Source of the DNA: Temnopleurus reevesii
Lineage: Eukaryota > Echinodermata > Echinoidea > Temnopleuroida > Temnopleuridae
Direction: 5' to 3'
DNA length: 64,000 nucleotides
Assembly: GCA_036244855.1 (NCBI GenBank)
Contig: BQKZ01001400.1
Location: forward strand, 27,461 to 91,460
This document shows, in pieces, positions 1 to 12,535 of this stretch. The position numbers and the translations under genes were made by a program. The notes beneath the pieces are model-generated. The model saw nothing but the letters and a program-made list of their open reading frames with translations. It was not told the DNA's origin and did no database searches. Within the stretch, counting starts at the first letter, position 1, and each line of letters opens with the position of its first letter.

Positions 1-155
1 GAGAATGAGAATGAGAAAGAGAATGAGAATGAGAAAGAGAATGAGAATGAGAAAGAGAATGAGAAAGAGGAAGAGAATGAGAAAGAGAATGAGAATGAGA
101 ATGAGAATGAGAAAGAGAATGAGAAAGAGAAAGAAAAAGAAAAGAGAAAGAGATA
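1..155. repeat. Purine hexamer minisatellite (GAGAAT/GAGAAA)
   Basis: An all-purine top strand made of 6-base units GAGAAT and GAGAAA in irregular order, decaying into AAGAAAAAG near the right end. It begins at the window edge, so its full length is unknown. The Met/Arg/Lys-rich frame across it is a by-product of the repeat. Confidence 0.93.
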
Positions 156-1349
156 TTAAATTAAGTGTGGGCGTATTAAACAGCCTCACAAATTCTGATA
201 ATCCATTCTCCAATTTAAGCTCAACTTCTGTAATAATCTCATAGCTATACAGATTCCTCCATCCTCCACTCCGTTCAAATTCAATCCGAGGCCAAACATA
301 CATACAAATTATACCATTACAATCAAACTTCGGTCCCCGGTCGTGCCTACAAATGCATCTTGGCTGGAGGTCACAGCCGTTGCAATTCCTGCAGGGTAAA
401 AGTGATAACTGCGTTCCAGAGACAGATAAACAACCATTTCGGCCAAAGCAACAGACAGATCTAGCACAAGCAATGGCATGCATTTATTCCGGGATCAATG
501 CAATTGGTGCCTTTTGCCGCTCGGACGCGCTAAGCTGTCAGGAAATCTAATAACCGCATCAGAAATTTGTCTGAGAGGCCGCTCCTGTCTACGTCCCAAC
601 CAAAAAATGGATATTGTCCTCTCGATGTTGTTTGAGTGCTCACTCGTGTTACTAAGTTTAAGTTCATGTTTTTCTACCTCTAAACAATCAATGTAATGGA
701 GATTGAATATTAGATTAAGCACCTTTTAACATTCTTATATATCCTATACATGTTCATTAGACTGATGAAACCATTTCACGGTCAGGTAAAAAATAATTAT
801 TATTTGGATGCCCAAGAAAAGGGCTAGAGAATATAAGTCAATCTCAAAAAGGCAGCATTAGGCCAAGAAAAATATTTTTTGATTGCTCAAGAAGACAACT
901 TTTTTTTTAAAGTGTTAGTTGATTTGAAGTATAAAGGGAATTGCTCAGCATTTGAACACCACTAGCTTTTTCTGACAGCCATGCCAGTGGAAATCAAAAT
1001 TTCACTTCTTTTTGCATGAGCCAATGAAGTACCTTGTATTTTGTATTTGAAATTATTTGTTATATTTTAAGTTTTAGCTTTTTACTCCATTTTATATTGC
1101 AAATCAATAGGCCTATATTTTTGGCTTTAACTCCCCAGGACCGTAGAAACCCGATCAAATTAGATTATTCCCTAGAAACAGATACCAACCTAACACTTAC
1201 CAGGTCGGCTAAGCTCCCAGGATCTGTTCTGGATCCTCCAGTTACTCCTGACTAGAATCAGATGGTCTTTGCTCTCTTGGAAAATAATGACTGAGAGGCC
1301 ACGGTATGTCAAAAAACTATATCAAATTGACTGTTGAATATTCTACTTC
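156..1349. other. No gene seen; mostly single-copy AT-rich DNA
   Basis: No coding signal, transposon end or tandem repeat was found. The part from about 320 to 600 is richer in G+C and CpG than its surroundings and looks single-copy, so it could be a short conserved or regulatory block. Nothing in it is diagnostic. Confidence 0.5.
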
Positions 1350-2330
1350 TGATGCATATGCGGGAATTTCTTTTGATATTCTATTTGAATGACACATAAC
1401 AAAAAATGAAGTTGGGCCAATTTCACAAGGCGGGTCGGTGGAAGGCAACTAAACAAGTTTTTTTTAGGCCTCATCTCCCTAAACGTGATCATGATCATCC
1501 TTGTCCTTGTGCACATCTCAATATCCAACTTCCATCATTTATCTGCCATCTTAATCCTCACCCTTGGGCATTTTATTAGAATAATATTTTCTGCTACAGA
1601 CGCCCTGTTCACATATCCCCCTGCGACCAGGGCTACCCTTGTCACCTAGGATCCTCCAGCTCAGTTTGTGTATGAACGGTCACAAAATTCTCTCTCCGGA
1701 AGACACCAATCTCTTGGCGCAAGTTCCCGGGTTTTCGCTGGAGAGCAACCTTGAATCGCTAATACCACAGTATGATGCGATTTCCTATTCAGAATGTGAA
1801 TGTGCATGAGAAGTTACAAAAAAGTCAGATCGAGTCAATTTTACAGGACTGATCAGGGGAGGGCAACTAAACAAGTTTGTGCTCGGCCGTAACTTCCCAA
1901 ACGTGATCATGACTGTCCTTGTCCCTGTGAAGTTCTCAATATGCAACTTCCATCATTTATCTGTCATCTTAATCCTCTCCCTCAGGGCATTTTATAAGAA
2001 TAATATTTCCTGCTACAGACGCCCTGTTCACATATCCCCTGTGACTGGGCAATCCCAGTCTGCAAGCAGAGACCTTAGGCTTTTGGTATGTGCTTGTGCA
2101 AAGTGTGATACAGGGTATGCCATCCGTGACTACATGACATACTGCATTACTTCTTCCTTTATAGTCTATGGTCTGTGCTAGCAGTCTAAGGCAATCCCTC
2201 AGCTAAGTTCGTGTGTGAACAGTCGCAAAATTCTCTCTCCAGAAGATGTCAACCTCCTGGCGCAATGTCCCAGGTTTTTGGCTGGAGAGCCACCTTGAAT
2301 CGTCAACCCCCACCCACAGTGTAATACATT
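1350..2330 (+). repeat. Two-copy tandem duplication, ~0.4-0.5 kb unit
   Basis: Copy 1 (about 1350-1773) and copy 2 (about 1774-2330) align along their length. Shared anchors are GGCAACTAAACAAGTTT, CTTCCATCATTTATCTG, CTACAGACGCCCTGTTCACA and TTCTCTCTCC-GAAGA. Copy 2 is longer, with extra sequence around 2050-2180. Many substitutions separate them, so the duplication is not recent. Confidence 0.85.
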
Positions 2331-2331
2331 A

Positions 2332-2467
2332 TGCCCTGGTCACATATGTAGAAGCCCTGACTGAACACGATTCAACACAACTCTTTGTTTTGACAAGATA
2401 AACTGTGAACTGAACAGAGAGTCGTATTGAATCGTGTTGCTTCCCTGCTTCTATGTGACTGAAGCCT
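2332..2467. mobile_element. Hairpin MITE, GTCACATAG family, old copy
   Basis: A 136-base inverted repeat. The left arm contains CTGGTCACATATGTAGAAGC and GATTCAACACAACTCTTTG. The right arm contains AACAGAGAGTCG, GAATCGTGTTGCTTCC and TTCTATGTGACTG. It matches the elements at 15975-16110 and 48040-48173 in size and order of motifs, and its arms have diverged most of the three. No open frame exists, so it is a non-autonomous DNA element. Confidence 0.8.
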
Positions 2468-2571
2468 TACAGCAGTTTTTACGTTGACCTGTCCAAACCT
2501 CAAAATCGCCTTTTCTCCCGAGAGAAAGTACCTTCATGTGTGAACGTTAGCCCATGGTATGTCCTGGGCAC

Positions 2572-2911
2572 TGTTTCAACAAGTCATTCTTAAAGTTGCA
2601 CAAGACTTTAAGAAAGATTGGACTACTTTAACAAGTTTATTGCACATAAGATTCTTGATCGTTCAGCACAAGATCTGATACCAGGGTGGTGTTTCACCAA
2701 GATAAGAAAGACTTTAAGAACGACTTTAAGTTCGACTGGTATCAGTTTTTGCGCTGAATGCGGGTAATCGTGTGAACCATTACGCGCAAGAAGGGATACC
2801 AGTTGAACTTACAGTTGTTCTTAAAGTCTTTCTTATCTTGGTGAAACACTTCCCAGTCATGTGTAGAGTCGTTCTTAAAGTCTTTCTTAACTTGGTGAAA
2901 CACTGCCCTGG
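2572..2911. mobile_element. GTGTTTCACC inverted-repeat MITE with extra arms
   Basis: The core is an inverted repeat of about 56-base arms at 2688-2743 and 2795-2850 around a ~51-base loop. The left arm starts GGTGTTTCACCAAGATAAG; the right ends CTTATCTTGGTGAAACAC. A third arm copy follows at about 2868-2911, and a weaker one lies at about 2572-2625, so the locus looks like nested or partly duplicated insertions. A relative is at 49466-49635. The superfamily is not identifiable from the ends. Confidence 0.8.
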
Positions 2912-3639
2912 CCACCGACAAGATTAATCTAGGGGAAGTGTGAACACCACACGTATTCCCTGTTCCTCTACAATATGTGAACATGATTGCTACAGAAATT
3001 TGAAACTTTGAAGGTACAATATCCATGACAACCATCGGATGAAAAGGGCTTTGTTTGTTATAAAAAAAATGAAATAAATTATTAGGATTACTTGGTGAGT
3101 GAGTTTCGAGCTCTTTCATTCCATATGCATCCATTTCAGTATGCATGTGACATCAAATTCAGGCATAAAGTAGCTAGACCTAAGTAGGAGAAATCAGGGG
3201 AGCAGCCAGAAGATTTTTTTTTTCATTTTCCAAATGTATAATGTTTTAAGAATGCATATCAGGTAAAAAAAATCACACAAACATAAAACTTAAAAAGCAT
3301 AAAATAAGCATTGTTTCCTTTAATGTTTTTTTTCCACGCAGTTGGCTGAATGTCGGAATAGAATGTAACTGATTTTACATAATGGGAAGGCGGATAATTG
3401 CATTTGCTAATTGGATGTGTTTGCCTGTCATTTCCTTCATTTATTTTTAGTAGATTTATGTTTCCTCTCATCATTAAAATTGTTTCACTAAATTATTGGT
3501 ATATGGAGCTTATCAATTTCTCAAAAACAAAACTATGGAATGTGGAATTTGAAAATCTCAAAAACAAAAAATGAAGAATCTGACTTCTGTCTGCTTCTAC
3601 TTCTGTCTCCTTCTGATTTTTCAGGTCACATATCGATTA
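2912..3639. other. No feature seen
   Basis: AT-rich, apparently single-copy sequence. Short frames here show no recognisable composition or motif. Confidence 0.5.
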
Positions 3640-4963
3640 CTCTATGAATAATTCAGTATTTACACAATCTGTCTAAATCTTTTACATCCTGTTTGAGATT
3701 AAGGAACCCTTCATGGATTAATCATATTTACCTCCTTTTGCAATGTCCTTCCCACCCATTTCTACTCCATCCTCTCCATATATCTTTCTCTCTCCCAAAC
3801 CCTAACTACGCTTATACCGGGAATAATGATGATAACAATAGTGAAAATAATAATAATAAATGCAATTTTGTATAATGCACGTATCCACTCTGCGGAGATG
3901 CCCAAGGTGCTTTGCATTTAGATTACCCTGGCTTTAGCCCAGCGTACACCAGCGCACTTGGCATTTCAAGGAATAAATATTCCTGCCAGGTACCCATTCA
4001 CCTCATCTGGGTTGAGTGCAGCACAGCATGGATGAATTTCTTGCTGAAGGAGATTTACGCCATGGGTAGGATTTGCACCTACGACCCTCTGGTTGAAAGG
4101 CGAGAGTCGGAACCATTACACTACAGCGCTTAGGGTAAATATTTTATAACCATATCAGATAATAAAACAGGATAATAAAAATTGATCAGAAAACAATACA
4201 TTTGCATTTCATATCAGACGACGAAAGCGCGGGCTGTTCACTCGCTAAATACCAGCTTAACATTAGCAAAGTCTGAAAGGGGTGTGCAACTGTTAATTCC
4301 AATATTCACGGCCATCACCAACTCTAAATTCCTATGCATAATTCAGTATTGATGCCATTTGTCTTGATTATGACCAAGTTATCTGGGATTAAAAATCTAA
4401 AAATTAAGCAACTAGGAATAGATATCCTTGACATTTATTTTTAGTTTTCCCCTGATTACCGTAACATCCTTTTTCCCTTCCTTTTCCATCATATTGCATT
4501 TTCTTTTAGTTTTTCTCTATCTCTTTTTCTCCGCTGCATCCCTGTCATTCCTACATGCATAGGTATTTGTTTGTCAAATCTATTTGTTGGATTTACCTAT
4601 TTATATAACATTTCTGGAATCCGTTTTACATATTTGTCTTACATTCCATGTCTGGCATAGATCATCCTTCCCCTACGTTTCTGTTATTTTCTCTCTTATT
4701 CTCCCTCCCCACCCCTTCCTCTTTCTCCCTCTCTCTTTCTCTTTCTCTCTCTCTCTCTCTATTTCTCAGTCTTCCCCTTTTCCCAAGTCCTTTGCGAATG
4801 ACATTTGAAAATAATAGTATAATATACACAATTTTTAGGGACAATTATGTATTTATACAATTTGTCACCTTCACAACCCTTCTGATACCTTTGATATATT
4901 GGTTTATTTTTTATTTAGCATGATACTCTCTATCCCCCTGCTCTATCCTTTTCCATTATATCC

Positions 4964-5001
<38 letters not shown>

Positions 5002-5100
5002 TTCTTCATCTCAAAAACATTTCCTTCCCTCTACTCTACTTTCTACCTTTCCCTGACATATCTTCTTCCTTTTCCTTCTTCCACGTTTGACTCTCATCCA
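3640..5100. repeat. Degenerate tandem block with CT microsatellites
   Basis: A motif resembling ATAATTCAGTATTTACACAATYTGTC recurs at about 3648, 4335 and 4843. The last two are each followed by a pyrimidine tract, including a CT-rich run at 4690-4790 and (CT)n at about 4967-4998. This looks like an old tandem block with 0.5-0.7 kb spacing, interrupted by the SINE at 3822-4130. Leu/Ser/Phe-rich frames here are tract artefacts. Confidence 0.6.
3822..4130 (-). mobile_element. tRNA-derived SINE, near full length
   Basis: Read on the minus strand: a tRNA-like head with box B remnant, the core equivalent to GTGCTGCACTCAACCCAGGT, then TGGCAGGAATATTTATTCC, GCTAAAGCCAGGGTAAT, and a tail that becomes (ATT)n. 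SINEs of this kind are transcribed by RNA polymerase III and copied by a partner LINE. It is one of at least seventeen copies or fragments here. Confidence 0.92.
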
Positions 5101-7182
5101 CGTGATTTGTTTCTCCATTTTATTTTGGTCTTAGCGTATGTGTCTCTGAAAAAATTCTTCTACTGTACGTTTTCAACCTCCTAAACTTACTATGAAAACT
5201 TCTAGTAATTCCCCATCATTACAATATTCACTGCGAAATAAGGAAAGAGCAAAGAGATCCTAGATCTGGGAGAAAAAGTGGATTTAGAAAAAAGCATTTG
5301 ATAATATCCACAATCTAAAAGTCAAATTTATACTGTAACCTTCAAATCAAACCTTGACTATTCTTCTCTGCATATCCGATCTCCATTCTGCATCACTAAG
5401 ATTCCTGGCACTTTATCAAGGTAACAAAATGCCAGACTAAGCCTCATAGATAATATCAGGGATTTTACCGATAGTCGTTGATACTTAGTAAGTCATGATG
5501 CTTATCGTTCCCGATACATCAGCTATTTGTAAGCCGTGGGTATGCATGTTTACAGTCATGTGCTTGTGATTTGCACATTGCTTATTCAATGCACTATGTT
5601 GAACAAAAAATTTGGTCTGCTCGGGTAGCTAGAGTTGTTTGTAGAGATTCAAAATTCCTGATCTTAAGTTATCTTATTCTAATTAATGGGCAGTTTGCTT
5701 AATGAGCAGGTATTTTATTTAGAGAACCTCAATTGAAATGTGGTGAACATTTTAATATCTTGTTGATAATTGTTAGCAATTACAGTTATTTTATGATTGT
5801 ATTTGTGCATATTTCAACCTTGCCTCATAGCAATTGTCCATAATTGTTGGCAGATACGACCCCTCTAACAGAAGCTGTTTTATCATGGTGATTTCTAATT
5901 ACAGGTAATAGCTTCCAAGGGGCTGAGACAGGAATTCTCAAAGGGGCAATTCATTCTAATAAATTGTAAAAATCAAATAAAAAATAAGCAAAACAAGAAA
6001 AATGCATATTGTAGAAGATATGCACTCACGCATTCACTACCTAAAGGAGACCTGGAAAGGGCATAATTTGTTAAAGGAGAAGGGGTTGCAGCGATTGGGG
6101 TAGCATTTCTCCTTGAATTTAGTAATAAAGAATTTTATCTAATCCTAATAGATAGATATTCCCGTCAGGCTAAAACCTGGCTACCTGGCTTCAACTTTCT
6201 ACCAATTGTCTAAAACAGAACTGGGAGTATTTAATTTCATTATTCCTCAATTCAATACCAACAACTGGAATATGTTCTCAGGTGCTCCACCTATCAATAT
6301 TCTCTATCATTTAGTAAAAGATCTGATTACAAGTAATTTTTAAAGCTATTTGTAACTAAAGAACTATTTGGTGAAATACTCTTAAATGTGAATAAACCTT
6401 ATAAATGCCAAATCAGAACAAGGATATTCCCTTTGAGATTCAACCAAATAATCACTGAAGTCTATGGGGTCAAAGTCGGATCACTGTTTTGTGCTTTATA
6501 GTAATAGCGGGTCACCAAAGATTCTGACTTGCACTGTATTAATGACAAATTATAACATCAATATTCCCTACGAGATGGTAAAATTCCTGTATATTTGAAC
6601 ATATCTTTGGAAAGACAAGCTAGAAAATAGCAATTCCCAGCACGATTCATCCAAATATGAAGAGTAGAGTATTGATCATCTATGGATATAAGGACATCCC
6701 AACAGATTTTGTGAGGGTGTTTGTTACAGTGCATATTGGGTTTAGATTAGTGAATGGAAATTGTTTTACTTTGTGTGTATGTCACAATGTAATGATGTGT
6801 CCTCCTAAATTTCACACAAATTCTAGTTTTTACATCCTTAGACTTTAATCACAGGCTGGGCCATGGGGTCGATTCCCCGTTAAGATATAAACATTTCTGT
6901 TACAAGAAATTAATTAACATTTGCCACTCTAAAGGCACATTTACATTGCCGCCAGCATGACAAAACAGCACAGCATTTACACAATATCTACATTATGATT
7001 GGCAAACTGTTTGGTATTCCTCATGTTGAAAAGCACAGTTAGCCCCAAACAACCTAGATGTTGTGTAAATGGCGTACGGTGATACCGCACCACATGTGCA
7101 GTGTAAATGCACACTCACCCAGGCACTATTTAGGAAACAACCATCTTGTGGTCTGTTTAGATGTGTTTGCGTAACAGGCAAC
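5101..7182. other. No gene seen; AT-rich DNA
   Basis: No transposon ends or tandem repeats were identified. Around 6941-7110 the motif GTGTAAATG and its complement CATTTACA recur several times on opposite strands. That hints at a decayed inverted-repeat element, but arms cannot be delimited. Confidence 0.45.
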
Positions 7183-7440
7183 TACAGACAAACCTGTCTA
7201 CAAAGACCACCCGAAGGGAAACAGGAAAAGTGGCCACTGTAGACAGGTGGCCTCTATAGACAGGTTCTATAACATGCATTTTCACCTGGAGGGAATCGAC
7301 TTAAGTGGCCACTGTAGACAGGTGGCCTCTATAGACAGGTTCTATAACATGCACTTTCACCTGGAGGGAATCGATCTAAGTGGCCACTATAGACAGGTGG
7401 TCACTATAGACAATGGCCACTATAGACAGGTTTAACTGTA
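7183..7440. mobile_element. CCTGTCTATAG-family MITE with internal minisatellite
   Basis: The ends are inverted repeats of about 18 bases with two mismatches: TACAGACAAACCTGTCTA at left, TAGACAGGTTTAACTGTA at right. The interior is a tandem repeat: TGGCCACT recurs at 7231, 7306 and 7381 (75-base period), then at 16-17 base spacing (7398, 7414). The reading frame across it repeats because the DNA repeats. Ends in TA suggest a mariner-type target, not proved. A related fragment lies at 33891-34013. Confidence 0.78.
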
Positions 7441-8039
7441 TATACCTATCACCCAATGACCAGGTAATAACCATACTGTCAGTTCCATTGTCTGCTAAAT
7501 GCCTTTTCAGTGGTTGGAATCTTCAAATCATTTAGGTTTGTTAATTTCTTCAAAAACATTTCAATATAGAATAAGAAGGGAACAGAAAGTCAACTGACAT
7601 TGTAATCTACAATCAACTGCAATCTTTTTTTTAATTTGATTGGAAAGGAAATTTAAAAAAATAGTTTTGATCTACCATTTTCAGAAGGTTGTTTGATGGA
7701 GGACATCCCAAAGTATTTTTCTTTATCCAAGTAAAGCGAGCTATAAGAAACAGCTATTATGAACGTCTTCATGCGGACATGTGCAACTATGTTGTCATAA
7801 ATGCAAAGTCGATGAACCCTTATCACATCAGTGACATTCATCAAAGTGTAATTTCCCTGGGTACTTACATTAAAACCAATCAAAACAATTTACAATATGA
7901 TTGATATGTGATTTGATTATAAGCGTACTAGAATCATGGTCAAGAGCCGGTAAGTGACTGATTATTTATTCAATAACATTCAAATTATTGTGTTTTTCTC
8001 TATAACTACATCATCTTGGTAAATATTTGAACTGTAAAA
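7441..8039. other. No feature seen
   Basis: AT-rich single-copy DNA. Two short overlapping frames on opposite strands at 7650-7900 have no recognisable domain. Confidence 0.45.
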
Positions 8040-8236
8040 TACTGTGTAAGCCAATATTTTGGCGTTCAGATATTTTCGCGATTTCTGACCAGTTTGACAC
8101 ATTGGCGTGTTGTTATTTTCACGTTTTTGAAAGTGTTTGAACACAAATGAATGTGCATCATATAGAGTGGAAATTTTCGCAAGGCCGCGAAACTAGCGAA
8201 AATAAAACCACCAGGAAAATTTCAGCTTATACAGTA
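8040..8236 (+). mobile_element. TACTGTATAAGC-family MITE, copy 1
   Basis: A ~197-base element with inverted ends: TACTGTGTAAGCC at left, GCTTATACAGTA at right. The interior is rich in TTTTCGCG/CGCGAAA words that also pair across it. It is nearly identical inside to the copy at 60401-60603 and matches, inverted, the copy at 11881-12081. TA at both ends fits Tc1/mariner-type targeting. Confidence 0.85.
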
Positions 8237-10880
8237 TCAGGCACATATTCAAGGGGCTGGAGGGGCTCTGCATCCCCTGTAAAAATTTAGACAAAAAGAA
8301 AAATCAGAAGAATAAGGGAACAAAAAAAAGGGAAGATCTTCTTTCTTTACTTGTCAGTTTGGAGTCTTAATGTAATGTACAAAGCTTTTTTTTTGTTTTT
8401 TGTTTTGTTTTTTCTTTGCTTACTAGGAAAATGCTGAAACATATTTTTGCCCCAACTCCACTATTGTAAATTGTAACAAAAAAGCAGAAACCAAAAATGC
8501 AACACAAATCAATACCTAATTGGAAACTGTGGTTTAAAGGTAGAAAACTACATTTGCACACATTACGGTTATGCTTACAACTTGTTGTGTACCACAGATA
8601 TGCCAAAATAATAACCTCTATGAAGTATTTTGGTCAAATGTAGTCCAGAAAATTTAATAAAAATAAAAATCCGTTCTATCATAATTCATCTTGACACCAA
8701 CGGTATCGCAATACTCCTAGTGTATTACGGTACCACCCACACACACAAAACATAAGAGCACATACAGTGCGCACTTCAATACACTGCCACACCATGTGGA
8801 GAGAGACTCTTGCGCTATTGGTCAACGAGGGGTTAACGGCTGTTTTGAATTTTGAATGCATGGTCCATTAGTTTGAGGCACGAATAGAAGAATTATTATT
8901 TGAATAACTATAAATGCGCCTATCATGACCAATCTTTGTGCTTAATTGATTAGTGATAAGTTCTAACATTGAGTACTCTTCAACATAACACAACAATCAT
9001 GGAAAGTCAAATTTTACGCTGAAAAAGAAGTATTCTACCTTTAATGCATTTAAATACCTAAATGACTCACATTACACAACGAATAGAATTCATACTTTCA
9101 AATTGTGATTTCTCTTTCTCACTGTAATTTCAGTGATCAAAATATTGCAAGTCTACCTTAACAAGCATGTCACAAACAAGTTTTTGTTTTCAACTATGAA
9201 ATACTTATTAAGCATTTTCAATAACAACATTTGCACTATCAGACAAATAAAGTAAGGCCTTTCATTGATACATTAAATTAAAAAAAAACATGAAATTTAT
9301 AAAGAAGATTAAATAGTCTTGAAATTAGAGGACGCATCCAAAGGGTTGATAAAGGTTTTCAAATAATCTGAGATTATCTTGGTTTGCAACCTATGACAAA
9401 GTAGATAAATATGTCCTCTATCATAGTCAATTATGATACTTCAATAACACAACATTCTACAAAATTTCCTTCAAGTGCAATGTCAGAAATCTTACTGTTT
9501 TGTGTCGATAGCATCAAACTCCAATTCCCTGTACATGGAATTAAATTTTGACAAATAGGAATTACATCAAAGCAACTTTTCATGCAATTTCCCAACTAGC
9601 TGTATCAAAACAAATCCCCAAATAGCTAGGATGTCCGCCACCCATGGCCAAAAATGGCGTCCGATGCCAATGCAATGTGTGTTATCTAAACAATGAAATA
9701 GTGAACCAGGACAGAGGTTGGAAAATTTCAATCGATTTCTTGTCAATTTTCATGGCCTGCATTCCAGTACCAGTCCCATTAGGTAGAAATTACGTTATAT
9801 GTAGGATAAATATTTGTCCAGCTCTTCAGACAAGACAAACAAATTAAACACCCATTCAGGGCAAGATCAAATTGTTGCTTCCAATCTGCGCCAAATCGAC
9901 AGACCCTCTTAATTTCTCAGATGATTAAATCTAGCATCAGGTTGAAATGTGTTCTAAAGTTTGTTATGGCTTGTCTGCACTTCATCAACCATCTTTTATC
10001 ATGAATATAATATGTAAATATAAATACCAAAGAATAAGTAAAAACAAAAAAATCATTCACATCGAAGATAAAGTAGTTGAAACATGAAAATATCATCATA
10101 AATTGAATTTTAGATGTTGGAAGAGCAATCATCTTTTCATAGATGACACCCTTTTCACGGCAGAAAAAAAAGCAAAATCTCAATTCAAGGGCATAACTCA
10201 GAATACTAAACAAGTAGTTTAGTTTAGAATGTTTGAAATGTGAAAACTGACATGAATTTACACATGAAAAATGTCCCATTATCGATCAGACCACAATAAC
10301 TTGGTTTTAAACTTCATGAATGCTCTTACATCTGGGGATAGAATAAAAAGTATCAACACTTCTTGTTACTATTCTAAAAGTTCTCTTGAGAAGAGGTTAA
10401 CCGCATAAGATTCCTCTTCAAACTTCTGATGTATAGGTGAATAGAACTTTACTAAAGATAAGAAATGGTGCTTTTAGCATTTTCCCTTTTCCCTTTCTAC
10501 TCAAACAGAAACGTATTGGAGAGAAACCACCATTACAACATGGCAACTTTGAAGATAGAATACTAATTTGGCAAGCTAAAATTTGACATTTCATCAAATC
10601 TATCAATGGTAAAGAGTATCAATAGTCAATTACTACCGATCAGTTAATTCTAAAGATTGGCGGTACAGGATCTATTTATAGTCATTTTAACAGCATTACA
10701 ATAAGGAGAGATTCCCCATGTTTTACAATGTGATAGAACCTGTGATCTGGTTTCAAACCAACCTTTAGAAATAGCAAGAAATTCATACATGGTGTATGCG
10801 CCAGAGTGTGTTCAGAGCTATGCTGCTTGCAATGTCAGTGGTTGTGTGTGGTCTGACCTGTATAAATTGTGCTAGAAGTA
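8237..10880. other. No gene seen; long AT-rich stretch
   Basis: Contains homopolymer-rich DNA near 8290-8410 (A and T runs). Nothing recurs strongly elsewhere in the window. The 120-codon minus frame at 9917-10279 is Phe/Ile/Tyr-rich and typical of AT-rich noncoding sequence. Confidence 0.5.
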
Positions 10881-11166
10881 TTATAATAATGATAATAATA
10901 ATACACATTATATAACGCTCAATACAAAGTGTTTCTAAAAAAAAAGCGCTCTGTGCCTTATTACCCGGCTATAGTATGGCTACCATTTGACGGTCACTGC
11001 TTTCAAGGAATTTCTTCCTACCAGTACCCATTCACCTCACCTGGGTCGAGTGCAGCACAATTTTGATACATTTCTTGCTGAAGGAAATTAACGTCATGGA
11101 TAAGAATCGAGCCTACGACTCTTGGGTTGAAAGGCGAGAGTTAAAACCACTACACCACAATGCTTC
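10881..11166 (-). mobile_element. tRNA-derived SINE, diverged copy
   Basis: An (ATT)n-type tail lies at the left end. Then come the complements of the core (CACCTCACCTGGGTCGAGTGCAGCAC) in two recognisable blocks and the head GGTTGAAAGGCGAGAG...ACCACTACACCAC at right. Box B is mutated (AATCGAGCC). Confidence 0.9.
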
Positions 11167-11338
11167 CACACTTCACGTCAGGATTTTAGGTTCATGGCAA
11201 GCGAAAATAGATTACAGATAAATTTTGATTTTTTTTTAAAATACTCTTGGCTATCTACACTTAAAAGAAGTTATAGGGATATGGTTTAATACAGCATAGC
11301 ACAAATAAAAAAAAGTTTCAAGCATAATAGCAATCAGT

Positions 11339-12535
11339 GTTAAAGTAGGTTCCCATCTTTAACACATCAATGTCTCTTGGAGTATGCTAACTGGAAATTG
11401 AAGTACCAAATGATGTGGTTCTGAAGGTGCTTCAGACATTTCTCAATGAAAGCTAGTTGAAAGAACGCAAAACCATTAACAGGAATCACCTGAAAAGTTA
11501 ATTTGTCCTGAGTATGCAGGAAATTTAACCACGATAATCTGTTAATGCACAGCCTCAAGCTTACTTCTCTACTGAAACGCAACATGTGTAAATAAATGTT
11601 TGAGAGGAGCTTTGGTGAGTAGAGTATGATCTCTTTGCATATTAAGAATCCCCAACACGTTTCACGCATAATAGTCTGTATTACAGTAGGTTCCTATCTT
11701 TAACACATCAATGTCTCTTGGAGTATGCTAACTGGAAATTGAAGTACCAAATGATGTGGTTTTCCAAGTGCTTCAGACATTTCTCAATGAAAGCTTGTTG
11801 AAATAAAGCAAACCATTAACAGAAATAACCGGAATTAGATACGTTCATTGGTCCTGTATGAAGAACAAATATAACTCTGATACTGTATAAGCTGAAATTT
11901 TTGCGGTGGTTTTAATTTCGCTAATTTGCGACTTTGACCTCAAGAAAATTCCACTCGGTATGATGCACATTCATATGTGTAGACACAGTGTCAAGAATGA
12001 GAAAATAATAGCACATCAATGTGTAAAACTGGTCCGGAATTGTGAAAATATCTGTACGCTAAAATATCTGCTTACGCAATGATCTGTAAGTGTTCGGCCT
12101 TGTGCTTACCTCTTACTGCAATGCAACAAGTTCCAAGGAGCTTCGGCGGGTAGAGCATGACCCCTCGCTGGCTTAAGATCATATGCTTTCTGAGCATTAA
12201 TAATTTTTTACTGTTTTGGGAGAGTAAATGATTATCTTTTCATAATTTTAGATATTTTTAAGATATCGAGAGGATAACAGTAATTTAACCTACTGACTAT
12301 TCAATTATGTTAATCCCATAGACTTTGTGCAGGGGCGACCCATTTCCAGTAGTAAATGAATTAAGATGTGTTTTTTAGATGATATTGCTAAATGATATGG
12401 CATTGCTAAATATTGCCTTTAACACATTATCTTTGGAGTATGCTTACTTGAAATTGAAGTCCCGAGTGATGCGGTTTTGCAAGTACATTATACATTTTCC
12501 AATAAAGGCTAGTTGAAAGAAAACGAAACCATTCA
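11339..12535 (+). repeat. Three-copy diverged tandem repeat
   Basis: Copies at 11339-11500 and 11681-11835 are close (shared TTAACACATCAATGTCTCTT and GGAGTATGCTAACTGGAAAT). A third, weaker copy lies at 12417-12535. The segments at about 11550-11650 and 12098-12185 (AGGAGCTTCGGCGGGTAGAG type) also match each other, so the larger unit was duplicated with a MITE later inserted between. A related word is at about 20300-20367. Confidence 0.75.
11881..12081 (-). mobile_element. TACTGTATAAGC-family MITE, inverted old copy
   Basis: Starts TACTGTATAAGCTGAAATTT, the complement of the right end of the other copies, and carries the inverted interior (GATGCACATTCAT; complement of the TTTTCACG block). The far end has decayed (CTGCTTACGCA). 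Confidence 0.78.

Noticed and set aside
2742..3146. 134-codon minus frame with a repeated FHQxKKDFKN word
   Set aside because: The repeat is the MITE arm translated twice; no domain.
6941..7110. Possible inverted-repeat element with GTGTAAATG words
   Set aside because: Arms could not be delimited; recurrence is too short.
7247..7435. Frame with repeated peptide HFHLEGIDLSGH
   Set aside because: Explained by the 75-base (multiple of three) minisatellite inside a MITE.
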